Source: Flavobacterium ammonificans
GTDB lineage: Bacteria > Bacteroidota > Bacteroidia > Flavobacteriales > Flavobacteriaceae
Direction of reading: 5' to 3'
DNA: 64,000 bases
NCBI RefSeq assembly: GCF_020886115.1
Contig: NZ_AP025185.1
Span: 248,001-312,000, forward strand
Numbering within the stretch: the stretch's first letter is position 1; each line of letters opens with the position of its first letter. A model generated the notes under the pieces. The model made no database searches. It had not been told where the DNA came from and was given only the letters and a program-made list of their open reading frames with translations. Both the position numbers and the translations under genes were made by a program. Below, piece after piece: positions 19,327-28,979 of this stretch.

Positions 19327-20685
19327 TTATTTTGATTTAAAAAAACGTAGTTCATTGTTGATGTAGTTCCCAATATTTGTGCCTTGATCAACGCCATTTT
19401 CTATTGCAGCACGGTAATGAATTCCGCCATACAATCTGCTAATGGAGGCTTCAGAAGCAGCTTGCTTGAATGACTTAAAATCTCTTTTTGGCAATCCAAA
19501 AGGAATTTCAGAATCATCAGTATAACTAAAATTATCTCCAAATATTGAAGTTAAAATTATTGACGAACAAGACGATACTACAGAATGTCCACTCGTATAT
19601 TCCGGAAATGGTGGTGTTTGCAACTGCGGTTTCCAATCCTCGTCTATGTATAAATTAATATAAGTTTCTGGACGAATCACATTCGTTCTGTATTTTTCAT
19701 GCCAGCAACTAATAAAACTTTCAAATATCCCGATAGATGTTTTGGTAAAAGTAAAAACAGTGGTCTCAAAATTTGATTTTGTCTTCTTTAATGCAATTTT
19801 AGCGATGTTAATCCAATGCGCATCCGGAGTATTTTTCTTTTTAGCAAACATCATATGACCTTGTGTGACAGTAGCATATGGATTACAATCCCAAAAAGTA
19901 GCAATTGCTGACTCTTCAGGAATTTCGTTCGACTTTGCATTTTCAATTGCTACTAATTTTTCAGACATTTTATTTCCTACATCATAGGTCTCTTTGGCTT
20001 CTTTATAAAACATCGAATTCTTGTCTGTAGAAAAAGGATGTGGTGCTTTTGGCTTGAATTGTGCTGCAGAGTCTAATACTAAAGTTCGAATTGTTCCCCA
20101 ATGTGGCTCAACTCCATCCATATAAGCAGGAGGAGTAGGTTGCCATCTGCCTGGTTGATCCGTATGAACTGAAAATTTTGGAAAAGTTCGTGACTGCTTG
20201 TAATTATCTTTACTCATCCAGATTTTAATTCTATCCACTACTTTCAAAGCGTAATCTCTAGAAACTTCAAACTCTTTTTTATTTTCAGATGTCCACTTTT
20301 CATACAAACTGTCTCTGTATTGTTCTAATGCTTGTTCTGAAAAAATTAATTGTTTACTTACTTCCATATGAGCAATTAAAGCCGCTAGCTTTTGATTCAC
20401 TCCTAACTTTTTATCTAAAGTTGGAATAGAATCTAAACCGTTCAATTGTCCTTGTAAACTTTCAAACTCAGTACTGTTTTGAGCGATAATTTCATAAGCG
20501 GCAATATTGGGATATACGTATACTCTAGCCGCTACTGGTGGAGAAAAAATATCATGAACCATAATTCCGGTTACTGTATCTACCGCAGCACAATAATCAT
20601 CGGTAGTTACTACTATGGGTTGGTCTTTTTTACAAGCACTAAAAAGAACCAACAATAATCCCAAAAGAGTAATTTTAATTTTCAT
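19327..20685 (-). CDS. Vanadium-haloperoxidase-like / PAP2-superfamily lipoprotein
   Basis: A 452-residue lipoprotein with signal and lipobox LFSAC (Cys18). The C-terminal half carries the vanadate/phosphate-site motifs of the PAP2/vanadium haloperoxidase family: K331-x6-RP (RPETYIN), PEYTSGHSVV with His367, and SRLYGGIHYRAA with Arg417 and catalytic-type His423. Such folds bind vanadate to oxidise halides or hydrolyse phosphoesters. The common Asp four residues after the last His is Ala here, so peroxidase versus phosphatase or neither cannot be decided. It is 5 bases downstream of a VCBS lipoprotein gene and clearly co-transcribed. Start ATG at 20685. Confidence 0.85.
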   Translation of the reverse strand: MKIKITLLGLLLVLFSACKKDQPIVVTTDDYCAAVDTVTGIMVHDIFSPPVAARVYVYPNIAAYEIIAQNSTEFESLQGQLNGLDSIPTLDKKLGVNQKLAALIAHMEVSKQLIFSEQALEQYRDSLYEKWTSENKKEFEVSRDYALKVVDRIKIWMSKDNYKQSRTFPKFSVHTDQPGRWQPTPPAYMDGVEPHWGTIRTLVLDSAAQFKPKAPHPFSTDKNSMFYKEAKETYDVGNKMSEKLVAIENAKSNEIPEESAIATFWDCNPYATVTQGHMMFAKKKNTPDAHWINIAKIALKKTKSNFETTVFTFTKTSIGIFESFISCWHEKYRTNVIRPETYINLYIDEDWKPQLQTPPFPEYTSGHSVVSSCSSIILTSIFGDNFSYTDDSEIPFGLPKRDFKSFKQAASEASISRLYGGIHYRAAIENGVDQGTNIGNYINNELRFFKSK

Positions 20686-20690
20686 ATTAT

Positions 20691-23600
20691 TTATTTATTT
20701 CGAGGCAGCTCGTATACTTCTGCTTTCTTATTGTTGATAGTTACCAAAAGGTATTTCTTACCATTAAACGGAATAATATCTAAATGGCGTACTGCTTTTT
20801 GAGACAAATCTATTCCAAGTTGGTGACCCAAATAAATGGTTTTATGGCTTTTGATTAGAGCTCCAGAAAATCCATCGAAACGACTATGATAAGGCGTTAC
20901 ACCAAAGTAATTCCCTGCTGCAAAAATCTCTTGTTTTCCATCACCATCAAAATCTGATGCAACAAAACTTGTAATTGGACTTACCTGCATTTTGTTAGAA
21001 AACGGCACAAAGGTAAATTTTCCCTTGTCATTTCTCAAATATCCCGATTGTAAATTATGCACTTCATATAAGGCTGCTTTTTCTAAAAGCGTTGCATCAA
21101 AAATTTCTTCGACTTTTTTACCTGCAAAAGATTTATAATTATTGAATTTTTTCTTCAACATACCACTGAATTCTTCTACTAATTCATCTAATCCCATTGT
21201 GGGATAATAATTGCCATTTTTCTCTATGGCTACTATGGTTTCAAATGTTCCATTAAGGTCAAAATCATCATAATACATCTTCATTGGAAATTCTTTTGAT
21301 GATTTGAATTTGGAATTCATTCCCCAATTACCCACTACATAATCTTGATCGCCATCTTGATCAATATCAAATGCAGCTATTGATTGCCATAAACCATTCA
21401 ATTTTTCAGGCAATACACTATCTGTAATTTCTTTGAAATTCCCTTTACTATTGGCGAAAAATTTAGGTTTCATCCATTCGCCAACAACAATTAAATCTAG
21501 ATTTCCATCTTTATTAAAATCAGTTACAATAGCATCTGTAACCATTCCAATTCCAGAAAAAGTGGCCGCTTGCACAATAGTAAAAATGCCTTTATTGTTA
21601 TTGAACAAATAACAGTCTGGCATCTTTCCAAAACTATTGTACTTTGAATTGTTCCCAATAAACAAATCTAAATCACCGTCTTTATCGTAATCAAACGCTT
21701 TAATCACCGATGCATTCATTGCCTTCGTTTCTGGAAAAATACTTTTAGTCAAACTAGCTCCTAAATACATACGATGAACCAAATCAGCAGCAAATTGTCC
21801 ACTTCCAGAGGCTACTATCAAATCGTTTTGACGATCTCCATTAAAATCAGCAATAACTGCTGACGCATCTTCATAAATTGAATCCGAAATAATTGAAGAA
21901 AAATTCTTTCTTGTAAATCCATTCCCATTTTGAAGGTATATTGCCGCTTGTTTTCCTTGTGCCCCTCCAAAGAAAACATCACTTTTTCCATCATTATTTA
22001 AATCGCCAATAACTGTTGCAGGTCCGCGATCCGAACGTTGGTATGGAATCAATTTTTGGGCTGTAAAATCAACAAAATCATTTTCTTGATGTATAAAATC
22101 AATTCCTAAATTGGTGGTTGATTTTTTAAAAACAGGTAGCACTCCAGCTTGTAACGTTGCATAATTAAATGATTTTCTATTCTTATTGGGATTAACCGTA
22201 AGTGTTTGATTCGTTTTTACCTTTTTGAGCGTTTGGTATGTTTTATCGGGCCAAATGATTTGAACAGAATCAACCTGAGTGCTATTTCCAAAACCAAAAT
22301 GGGCTATTGGTTCTGAACTGGATTGAAAACCACGTGCCGTTTGAATGTCTTTAAATTGCTTTTGTCCTTTTACATACGAAATGACTTTGGCACCAACACC
22401 AAAAGTGTTTTTCCCTCCAAACTGTAGTTTAATTTTTAAATAATTTGCTTTTTCATTAGTGGTATTGATATAAATAGAGGCAACACTATTTAAATTATTA
22501 GTCACAACGTCTAAATCACCATCGTTATCCAAATCGGCATACGCACCTCCATTAGAAATAATGGAATCGTTTTCTATCCAATCGTTAGAACGATTTTTAA
22601 ATTGTAAATCTTTAGACCCTTGAAAGATGTAATTAGTAACATTAGCCGAAGGCATTTTATTCAAAGCTTGTTTGTCTAATAATTTAGTCGAACTTAACTT
22701 GGTTTTTATACTTGAATTCGAATAGTATTTGATGTAATCCAAATCGTTTGGTCTTTTTGGGATTCCATTGCATACAAAAATATCTTGTTCACCATCTTGA
22801 TCATAATCAGCAAATAAAGTACTCCAACTCCAATCGGTTGCTGCCACACCACTCAAAAGCGCAGTTTCAGTAAAATGCTTACCTCCTTGATTGATTTGCA
22901 ACATGTTTCGAGTATACTGATAGTGGTAGCCTAACTTTTCTGTACGGTATTTTAACATTTGTGGGTTGTCATCACCTGCAGATGATTTTAAAGCAGTTTC
23001 GTCCTCAGGAAGCATGTCCAAAGTCATTAAATCTGGAAATCCATCGTGATTAATATCGGCAGCATCTACTCCCATTGAGAAGCGGCTGGTATGTCCGAAA
23101 TAACTTTTCATAGACTCAGTAAAAGTCCCGTCACCATTATTCAAATAATAATAATCATCTTCGTGAAAATCATTAGAAACATAAATATCCGGATTGCCAT
23201 CTAAATTAAAATCGGCAATAGCAATTCCTAAACCATATCCGTTAGCTCCTCCAAAAATTCCTGCTTTTTCGCTTACGTCCACAAAATGACCGTTGTTGTT
23301 TTGAAACAACTTATCGCCACTTTCGTAACTTCTTTTATTTCTAATATCCGCTTTACCATAAGAGGACTCTGAATGTATCGCATGATTCAACAAATACATA
23401 TCCAAATCTCCATCATTATCATAATCAAAGAATGCAGCCGATGTACTGAAATTGTCTAAGTCTAGGCCATATTCTACAGCACGTTCAGTAAACGTATTGT
23501 CTTTGTTGTTAATGTACAATTCGTTGTGCCCTTCAAAGCCGTTGATTCCTACTACAGCACAAACATAAATATCCAAATAACCATCGCCATTAACATCCGC

Positions 23601-23945
23601 CATTACAGCCCCTGTGTTCCAATCGCTTTCGCCTTCAACACCCGCTTTGATAGAAATATCTTCAAATTTATTTCCGCCTTTATTCAGGTACAATTTGTTT
23701 TTTCCTTGGTTAGACGTGAAATAAATATCTACCAAACCGTCATTATTGATGTCGCCTAGCGCCACTCCGCCCCCATTATAGTAATACAGATAATCTAGAA
23801 TAGAAATCCCTTTAGACTCATCCAATTGGTTCACAAACTGCACCTTACTTTCGTCAGGGGACAATTTGTCAAACAATTGATTTTCTTTTTTGGAACAGCC
23901 CGAAATAATTAGTGAGGCTACAACTATTTTGATGAAATTATTCAT
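20691..23945 (-). CDS. VCBS/FG-GAP repeat lipoprotein with ASPIC/UnbV domain (copy 1)
   Basis: A 1084-residue secreted lipoprotein (signal MNNFIKIVVASLIISGC). Many FG-GAP/VCBS repeats carry calcium-type loops such as GDINNDGLVDIYF and DINHDGFPDLMTLD, giving two predicted beta-propellers. An ASPIC/UnbV domain lies near residues 480-570 (GVGAKVISYVKGQKQFKDIQ ... RGFQSSSEPIAHFGFG). The ATG at 23945 was chosen for the signal peptide; the longer frame from 23972 adds a non-signal leader. It overlaps the end of copy 2 by 8 bases and reads in the same direction, so translation is coupled. In eukaryotic and bacterial relatives such proteins are extracellular; the ligand is unknown. Confidence 0.87.
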   Translation of the reverse strand: MNNFIKIVVASLIISGCSKKENQLFDKLSPDESKVQFVNQLDESKGISILDYLYYYNGGGVALGDINNDGLVDIYFTSNQGKNKLYLNKGGNKFEDISIKAGVEGESDWNTGAVMADVNGDGYLDIYVCAVVGINGFEGHNELYINNKDNTFTERAVEYGLDLDNFSTSAAFFDYDNDGDLDMYLLNHAIHSESSYGKADIRNKRSYESGDKLFQNNNGHFVDVSEKAGIFGGANGYGLGIAIADFNLDGNPDIYVSNDFHEDDYYYLNNGDGTFTESMKSYFGHTSRFSMGVDAADINHDGFPDLMTLDMLPEDETALKSSAGDDNPQMLKYRTEKLGYHYQYTRNMLQINQGGKHFTETALLSGVAATDWSWSTLFADYDQDGEQDIFVCNGIPKRPNDLDYIKYYSNSSIKTKLSSTKLLDKQALNKMPSANVTNYIFQGSKDLQFKNRSNDWIENDSIISNGGAYADLDNDGDLDVVTNNLNSVASIYINTTNEKANYLKIKLQFGGKNTFGVGAKVISYVKGQKQFKDIQTARGFQSSSEPIAHFGFGNSTQVDSVQIIWPDKTYQTLKKVKTNQTLTVNPNKNRKSFNYATLQAGVLPVFKKSTTNLGIDFIHQENDFVDFTAQKLIPYQRSDRGPATVIGDLNNDGKSDVFFGGAQGKQAAIYLQNGNGFTRKNFSSIISDSIYEDASAVIADFNGDRQNDLIVASGSGQFAADLVHRMYLGASLTKSIFPETKAMNASVIKAFDYDKDGDLDLFIGNNSKYNSFGKMPDCYLFNNNKGIFTIVQAATFSGIGMVTDAIVTDFNKDGNLDLIVVGEWMKPKFFANSKGNFKEITDSVLPEKLNGLWQSIAAFDIDQDGDQDYVVGNWGMNSKFKSSKEFPMKMYYDDFDLNGTFETIVAIEKNGNYYPTMGLDELVEEFSGMLKKKFNNYKSFAGKKVEEIFDATLLEKAALYEVHNLQSGYLRNDKGKFTFVPFSNKMQVSPITSFVASDFDGDGKQEIFAAGNYFGVTPYHSRFDGFSGALIKSHKTIYLGHQLGIDLSQKAVRHLDIIPFNGKKYLLVTINNKKAEVYELPRNK

Positions 23946-26900
23946 TGATAGTAAACAGTTTAGGTGAACCATTATTTACTACAGCAATAAATGAAGTGGT
24001 TTTATTTTTAGTTCGAATAGTTTTCATCTTTTGCACTTCGCCAGTAATAAATAGTCCTGATTTTGGATACGACACAAGACTAAATTTTCCTTTTTTATTT
24101 CCCAATAAAACACTTCCGTGACTGGCATCCAAACGACCAAATTGAGGTTTAAATTCGTATTGATTGCCTCCTAAAACAATATCTAAAATTCCATCTTTGT
24201 TGATATCCATCACACAAGAAGTGTTGACAGTTGACAACTGTACCTCTTGAGGCATTATCTGTATTTCAAATTGACCATTTCCTTTGTTTATAGCAATGAT
24301 ACTCTCTTGAATAACTGCCACTTTTTGTAGAGAATTTGCAATCACTTCTGGCGAAAAAATCTCTTGAATGGATTTCTTAGCATAATCGCTATAACTCAAG
24401 TTTTTCTTCTTGATAGAAGGGATTTGTTTTGCCAATTCTTGCTTCAAATTAATCGGCATGTCTTTTTCATCGATTGTTCGTGTAGTAATTTGTTCAATCG
24501 TTCCGTTACTATCAAAATCATTAGTAAACAATCGCATCGGATTTTTAGCTGTTGCTTTGTACGATGTATTTTTTCCTTTATTCCCTAGAATGAAATCTTT
24601 TTTGCCATCCTTGTTTATATCAACGCATTGTACTGAATTCCAAAACCCAGTGTAGTCCGTTAAATTGGATTTAAAAACAGTCAAACGTTTTCCTGAATTT
24701 TTGAATATTTGAGGCGCCATCCAATCGCCAACAACGATTAAATCTTTCTTCCCGTCATTATCAATGTCTTCCCAAACGGCATCTGTAATCATTCCTGTAG
24801 CATTAAGCTTAAAAGCTTTTTTATCAATAACATTAATGAAATTTCCTTTCCCGTCATTTTCTAATAATAAATGTTTTGGGTCGATACCATACACTCCGGG
24901 AACACTTCTACTACCTATAAAAATATCTACATCACCATCTTGATCATAATCGTAAGGAGCAATAACGGCAACATTGGCACTTGCAGAAGGAATCGCAGTT
25001 TTGGATTTTGTAAAAACTCCTTTTCCGTTGTTCAAATACAAACGGCTTTTAAAATTTTCTGGACTAGTTCTTTCATTCCCACCAGAACCTACTACTAAAT
25101 CCAAATCACCATCACCGTCTACATCGAGAAAACTAGCGGCAGTATCTTCAAAATTGGCATCAGCTTCTAAAGCTGCTTGGGAAGTTGGACTAAAATTAGT
25201 TCCTTTATTTATATATAGTTTTCCAGATTGTCCTTTGGCTCCGCCTACAAACACATCTTCATTTCCATCACCATTAACATCCCCAACAGCTAATGAAGGG
25301 CCTTCTTGAGAAAGCATTTTAGAGATCAATCCTTCATAATCAAAATCAATGAAATCATTTTCTTTGTGCGCTACCCAGTTGGAAGCAACTTCTTTTAATA
25401 GTGGTTTTGTAGTTGTTGTTTTAACTACATAATCTGATGTAGCATTCGCAATTGATAAATTAACAGTGGTGTTTAAAGCAACTTTTCTAATCATTTGCGT
25501 TTTGCCATTTGGCCAAATAACCTGCATTGAATCCACTATTTTGGTTCCTAAACCAAACGTCATTACATAATCTACAGACGATTGAAAACCTCTTGAAGGT
25601 ATTAACTCCTGACGAATAATTGATTTACCAGAATACAATTCTACAACACTTCCTACTGCAAATTTATTTTTAAGATCACCTTTAAGTTTCACTTTTAAAA
25701 AGCGATTGGCTTTATTTTTTTCTGAGTTATTTCTGTAAACAAAAGATTCCATGTTCACATTATTCACAACTAAATCTAAATCGCCATCATTATCTAAATC
25801 GCCATACGCTGCACCATTAGAGAAACTTGGTGTATCCAAGCCCCAATTTGTAGCGTTATTTGTAAAAGTCAAATTGCTGTTATTTTTGAATGCATAATTA
25901 GGTATAGGAGTGCTTGGCATTTTAGCAATGATCGTTTCAATATCCTCTTTCTGACCCGTCACGACCATTTTTTGCATTAATTCATTGGCAAAAAAGTCCA
26001 TAAAATCCTGATTAGTCAAATCATGGTAAATACCATTACATACATAAATATCTTTGTACCCATCATTATCCATGTCAAAAATCAGTGCGCCCCAACTCCA
26101 ATCTGTTTTTCCAACTCCAGCAAAGTTGGCGATTTCAGTAAAATGAGTTCCATTATTAATATGCAAAGCATTAGACATGTACTGATTAAAGAAATCCATG
26201 TTTAATTTTCGTCGTAATAAATCATAATTTTCAAAACTAGTAGTCGTTTTAAGACGTTCATCGCCTTCAGGTAACATATCGGTAGTGAAGATATCAGCTC
26301 TTCCATCATTATTGATATCAGCTAAATCAGCACCCATAGAAGACTGACTCAGGTGTGTTGCCCAAGTTTGAATTTGTTCAGAAAACGTTCCGTTTTTATT
26401 ATTAATATACAAATAGTCTCTTTCATAAAAGTCATTGGATACATAAATATCTGGATACAAATCCCCATTGACATCACCAACAGTAACTCCTAATCCAAAA
26501 CCAATCAAACTTCCAAAAATACCCGAAGTCTCACTGACATCAACAAATTTTCCGCTATCATTGCGAAGTAACTTATCTCCACCGCCTTTTAATATGTCAG
26601 CCACTTTCCAATCTTTGTCACGTAACTCTCTTTTATTAGAATAGTTCAAAGAACTCACTGGAATAAAGCTATTGTTTAAAATATAACAATCCAAATCACC
26701 ATCTTTATCGTAGTCAAAAAAAGCGGCATGAGTAGTAATTCCAGTATCTGCTAAATTGTATTCAGCCGCTTTTTCTGTAAAAGTGCTGTTTCCATTGTTA
26801 ATATACAATTGGCTTTTTCGTATTGAATCAATATTATTGCCTGCATCCAAAACATAAATATCTAAAAACCCATCACCATTAATATCGACCATCACCACAC

Positions 26901-27237
26901 CGGTTGACCAAGCCTTTTTCCCTTGAATGCCTGATGCAACTGAAATATCTTCAAATTTGAAATCCCCTTTATTGAGATACAATTTATTAGCTCCCTGATT
27001 TGAAATAAAAAAAATATCCGCTAAACCATCATTGTTGATATCTCCAATAGCTACTCCACCTCCATTATAAAAATTTCGGTATTTGAAAATATTCATATTC
27101 TCTCCATTTTTAACCTCATTGGTAAAATCGATACCTGTTTGAGATGCATCCAATAGCGTAAACAAAGAATCAGAATTGCCCTTAGAACAACTCACAAAAA
27201 CAGATAAAGAAACAAACAAAAGCAGGCGGTACAACAT
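23938..27237 (-). CDS. VCBS/FG-GAP repeat lipoprotein with ASPIC/UnbV domain (copy 2)
   Basis: A 1099-residue paralogue of the next gene with the same order: signal and lipobox (LSVFVSC), FG-GAP/VCBS repeats (GDINNDGLADIFFISNQGAN), ASPIC/UnbV region (RGFQSSVDYVMTFGLGTK), then a second set of repeats. The two proteins align along their full length but differ throughout, so the duplication is old. The ATG at 27237 was chosen because an earlier in-frame start is only a TTG. It is the first gene of a four-gene run (copy 2, copy 1, haloperoxidase-like, SRPBCC/GyrI) separated from susD by two terminators. Confidence 0.87.
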   Translation of the reverse strand: MLYRLLLFVSLSVFVSCSKGNSDSLFTLLDASQTGIDFTNEVKNGENMNIFKYRNFYNGGGVAIGDINNDGLADIFFISNQGANKLYLNKGDFKFEDISVASGIQGKKAWSTGVVMVDINGDGFLDIYVLDAGNNIDSIRKSQLYINNGNSTFTEKAAEYNLADTGITTHAAFFDYDKDGDLDCYILNNSFIPVSSLNYSNKRELRDKDWKVADILKGGGDKLLRNDSGKFVDVSETSGIFGSLIGFGLGVTVGDVNGDLYPDIYVSNDFYERDYLYINNKNGTFSEQIQTWATHLSQSSMGADLADINNDGRADIFTTDMLPEGDERLKTTTSFENYDLLRRKLNMDFFNQYMSNALHINNGTHFTEIANFAGVGKTDWSWGALIFDMDNDGYKDIYVCNGIYHDLTNQDFMDFFANELMQKMVVTGQKEDIETIIAKMPSTPIPNYAFKNNSNLTFTNNATNWGLDTPSFSNGAAYGDLDNDGDLDLVVNNVNMESFVYRNNSEKNKANRFLKVKLKGDLKNKFAVGSVVELYSGKSIIRQELIPSRGFQSSVDYVMTFGLGTKIVDSMQVIWPNGKTQMIRKVALNTTVNLSIANATSDYVVKTTTTKPLLKEVASNWVAHKENDFIDFDYEGLISKMLSQEGPSLAVGDVNGDGNEDVFVGGAKGQSGKLYINKGTNFSPTSQAALEADANFEDTAASFLDVDGDGDLDLVVGSGGNERTSPENFKSRLYLNNGKGVFTKSKTAIPSASANVAVIAPYDYDQDGDVDIFIGSRSVPGVYGIDPKHLLLENDGKGNFINVIDKKAFKLNATGMITDAVWEDIDNDGKKDLIVVGDWMAPQIFKNSGKRLTVFKSNLTDYTGFWNSVQCVDINKDGKKDFILGNKGKNTSYKATAKNPMRLFTNDFDSNGTIEQITTRTIDEKDMPINLKQELAKQIPSIKKKNLSYSDYAKKSIQEIFSPEVIANSLQKVAVIQESIIAINKGNGQFEIQIMPQEVQLSTVNTSCVMDINKDGILDIVLGGNQYEFKPQFGRLDASHGSVLLGNKKGKFSLVSYPKSGLFITGEVQKMKTIRTKNKTTSFIAVVNNGSPKLFTINE

Positions 27238-27356
27238 GGTCAAATTCAGATTTATTTTATAACTATAATATGCAGCAATTTATGTAAAAAGGAGTAGATA
27301 AAAAAATTAAAAATAGCTTAAAATAGTACTGAAATTAAACTAAACTGCATAAAAAA

Positions 27357-27372
27357 AGAGCCCTAAGGCTCT
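27357..27372 (-). terminator. Second terminator-like hairpin after susD
   Basis: Stem AGAGCC / GGCTCT with a 4-base loop, followed on the minus strand by a T run. It stands 11 bases beyond the first, stronger hairpin, giving tandem termination before the VCBS genes. Confidence 0.6.
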
Positions 27373-27382
27373 AAAAAAAAAA

Positions 27383-27406
27383 TGAGGAGGGTAAGTACCC
27401 TCCTCA
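27383..27406 (-). terminator. Strong rho-independent terminator after susD
   Basis: A perfect 11-bp stem, TGAGGAGGGTA / TACCCTCCTCA, around a 2-base loop, followed on the minus strand by a run of 10 T residues. It lies 26 bases after the susD stop and should end most susCD transcripts. Confidence 0.88.
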
Positions 27407-27431
27407 TAATATTTAATCAAAATCAAGATTA

Positions 27432-28967
27432 CTAGTAACCAGCGTTTTGAGATATGTTTGAATTAAACAATGCCTCAGCAGGAATTGGGTATAAAACATA
27501 TTTCTTATCAGAAGTATATGGTTTTAAACCTCTAGCAGCAAGGAATTTTCCAAAACGAATAGCATCGTTTCTTCTCCAACCTTCCCACCATAATTCTCTA
27601 CCTCTTTCAGCATAAATACCATCCAAAGTAGCAGGAGCAGCAGCAACGCCAGCTCTAGTTGCTAAACGAGTCATGATGTCTCCAACTGATCCTGAACCAC
27701 CTCTTGCAATTGCTTCAGCTTTCATTAACAAAGCATCTGCATAACGCATCAAAACTAAGTCATTATCTGGTTGACCAAGATTATCAGCATCTGGAATGTA
27801 CTTAATAGCACGAACACCAGCTGTTTCAAGAGTTTTACCTGAAGTAATCAAAGTAAGAGCTCTAGTAAAATCCATTGGATTATTGTTTCTATCTTTCAAA
27901 GCATTTGCAGAACTTACAACTCCGTCTTTATACATTTGACCTTCTAAGAAACCAATCCCTTTACCAGCTGCATCAACTGTAAATTTATATCCTGAAACAG
28001 CGTGATGTGCACGATTATCAGCAGCATTAAATGTACTATAGTAATCTGCTACAGTAGCAAATCCATTCCATCCGTCTGGAGTTTGGTTGTAGTGATTACC
28101 CATTCTCCATTTAGACTGCATGTTTCCACCGTCTCCTCCTTTGTTATTTTTAGAAGAAAAAATAACTTCTGAAGAAGTATTGTTGTTAGGAGAAAAGTTC
28201 AACCAATAGTTTGAAGCTAATGTATTAGAAATAGCGTCCACATTTTGAACTACTTTGGTCATATCAGCAGCAGCAAATGTATACGGTCCTGCTGGATCAG
28301 CAGCAGTAAATACCGCTTTATTCAAATAGAATTTAGCCAATAAGAAATGTGCAGCATCTTTGTTAGCAATACTTGCATCATTAGCAGTTCTTGCAGGTAA
28401 TGCACCAACAATAGCCTCTAATTCTTTAATGAAAAATTCTGTTGCTTCTGAACGAGTCCATACTTTAGGATCGTCAGTTAAAGCTGAACCAGCTGGTCTG
28501 TAAGGCGCTTGTCCAAACAAATCAATTACATTATAGTAGTACCAAGCACGTAAAAAACGAGCTTGAGCTACTTCAGCAGCAGTACCACCATTTTCAATGA
28601 TCAAATTACATTTGTAAGCATTTGATAACAAATGATTCCATGCATTACGTACTTCTGGATGATCAGGAGCCCATGTATGTGTGTGGATTTGTCTCCAAGC
28701 ACCATTATCGTCCCAGTCACCTCCACGCGTAGGTCCAACCATCGCGTCAGTTGACATTTCATCCATTGCATACACACCACCTTGCCCGTTAAAGTCTCTC
28801 AACCCCTCGTAAGCAGATTGTAATGTAGCAGATGTGTTTACTGTACCACCTGCGGTAGTAGCATTGGGAACACCATCTAAGATTTCTTCATCTAGATTTG
28901 TACAACCAATACTAAAAGAAGCTATACCTAAGTATAAAAATCCTTTAATTAAATTATTTCTTTTCAT
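27432..28967 (-). CDS. SusD/RagB-family nutrient-binding lipoprotein
   Basis: A 511-residue outer-membrane lipoprotein (GIASFSIGC lipobox) of the SusD family, which caps the SusC barrel and binds oligosaccharide. The helical TPR-like repeats (residues about 70-250, with LRAWYYYNVIDLFGQAPY) and C-terminal motif RGRELWWEGWRRNDAIRFGKF are characteristic. It lies 12 bases downstream of the susC gene, in the usual pair order. Neighbouring GH32, kinases and operator suggest a fructan ligand, but the binding residues cannot be assigned. Start ATG at 28967. Confidence 0.95.
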   Translation of the reverse strand: MKRNNLIKGFLYLGIASFSIGCTNLDEEILDGVPNATTAGGTVNTSATLQSAYEGLRDFNGQGGVYAMDEMSTDAMVGPTRGGDWDDNGAWRQIHTHTWAPDHPEVRNAWNHLLSNAYKCNLIIENGGTAAEVAQARFLRAWYYYNVIDLFGQAPYRPAGSALTDDPKVWTRSEATEFFIKELEAIVGALPARTANDASIANKDAAHFLLAKFYLNKAVFTAADPAGPYTFAAADMTKVVQNVDAISNTLASNYWLNFSPNNNTSSEVIFSSKNNKGGDGGNMQSKWRMGNHYNQTPDGWNGFATVADYYSTFNAADNRAHHAVSGYKFTVDAAGKGIGFLEGQMYKDGVVSSANALKDRNNNPMDFTRALTLITSGKTLETAGVRAIKYIPDADNLGQPDNDLVLMRYADALLMKAEAIARGGSGSVGDIMTRLATRAGVAAAPATLDGIYAERGRELWWEGWRRNDAIRFGKFLAARGLKPYTSDKKYVLYPIPAEALFNSNISQNAGY

Positions 28968-28979
28968 TATTAAATAGTA

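Noticed and set aside
24974..25309. 111-residue plus-strand frame antisense to the VCBS gene
   Set aside because: The repeat structure of the sense protein produces regular antisense frames; no signal or motif.
20691..27237. VCBS proteins as integrin-like adhesins or RTX toxins
   Set aside because: No RTX nonapeptide repeats, no type I secretion genes and both have lipoboxes; FG-GAP/VCBS with ASPIC/UnbV is the better description.
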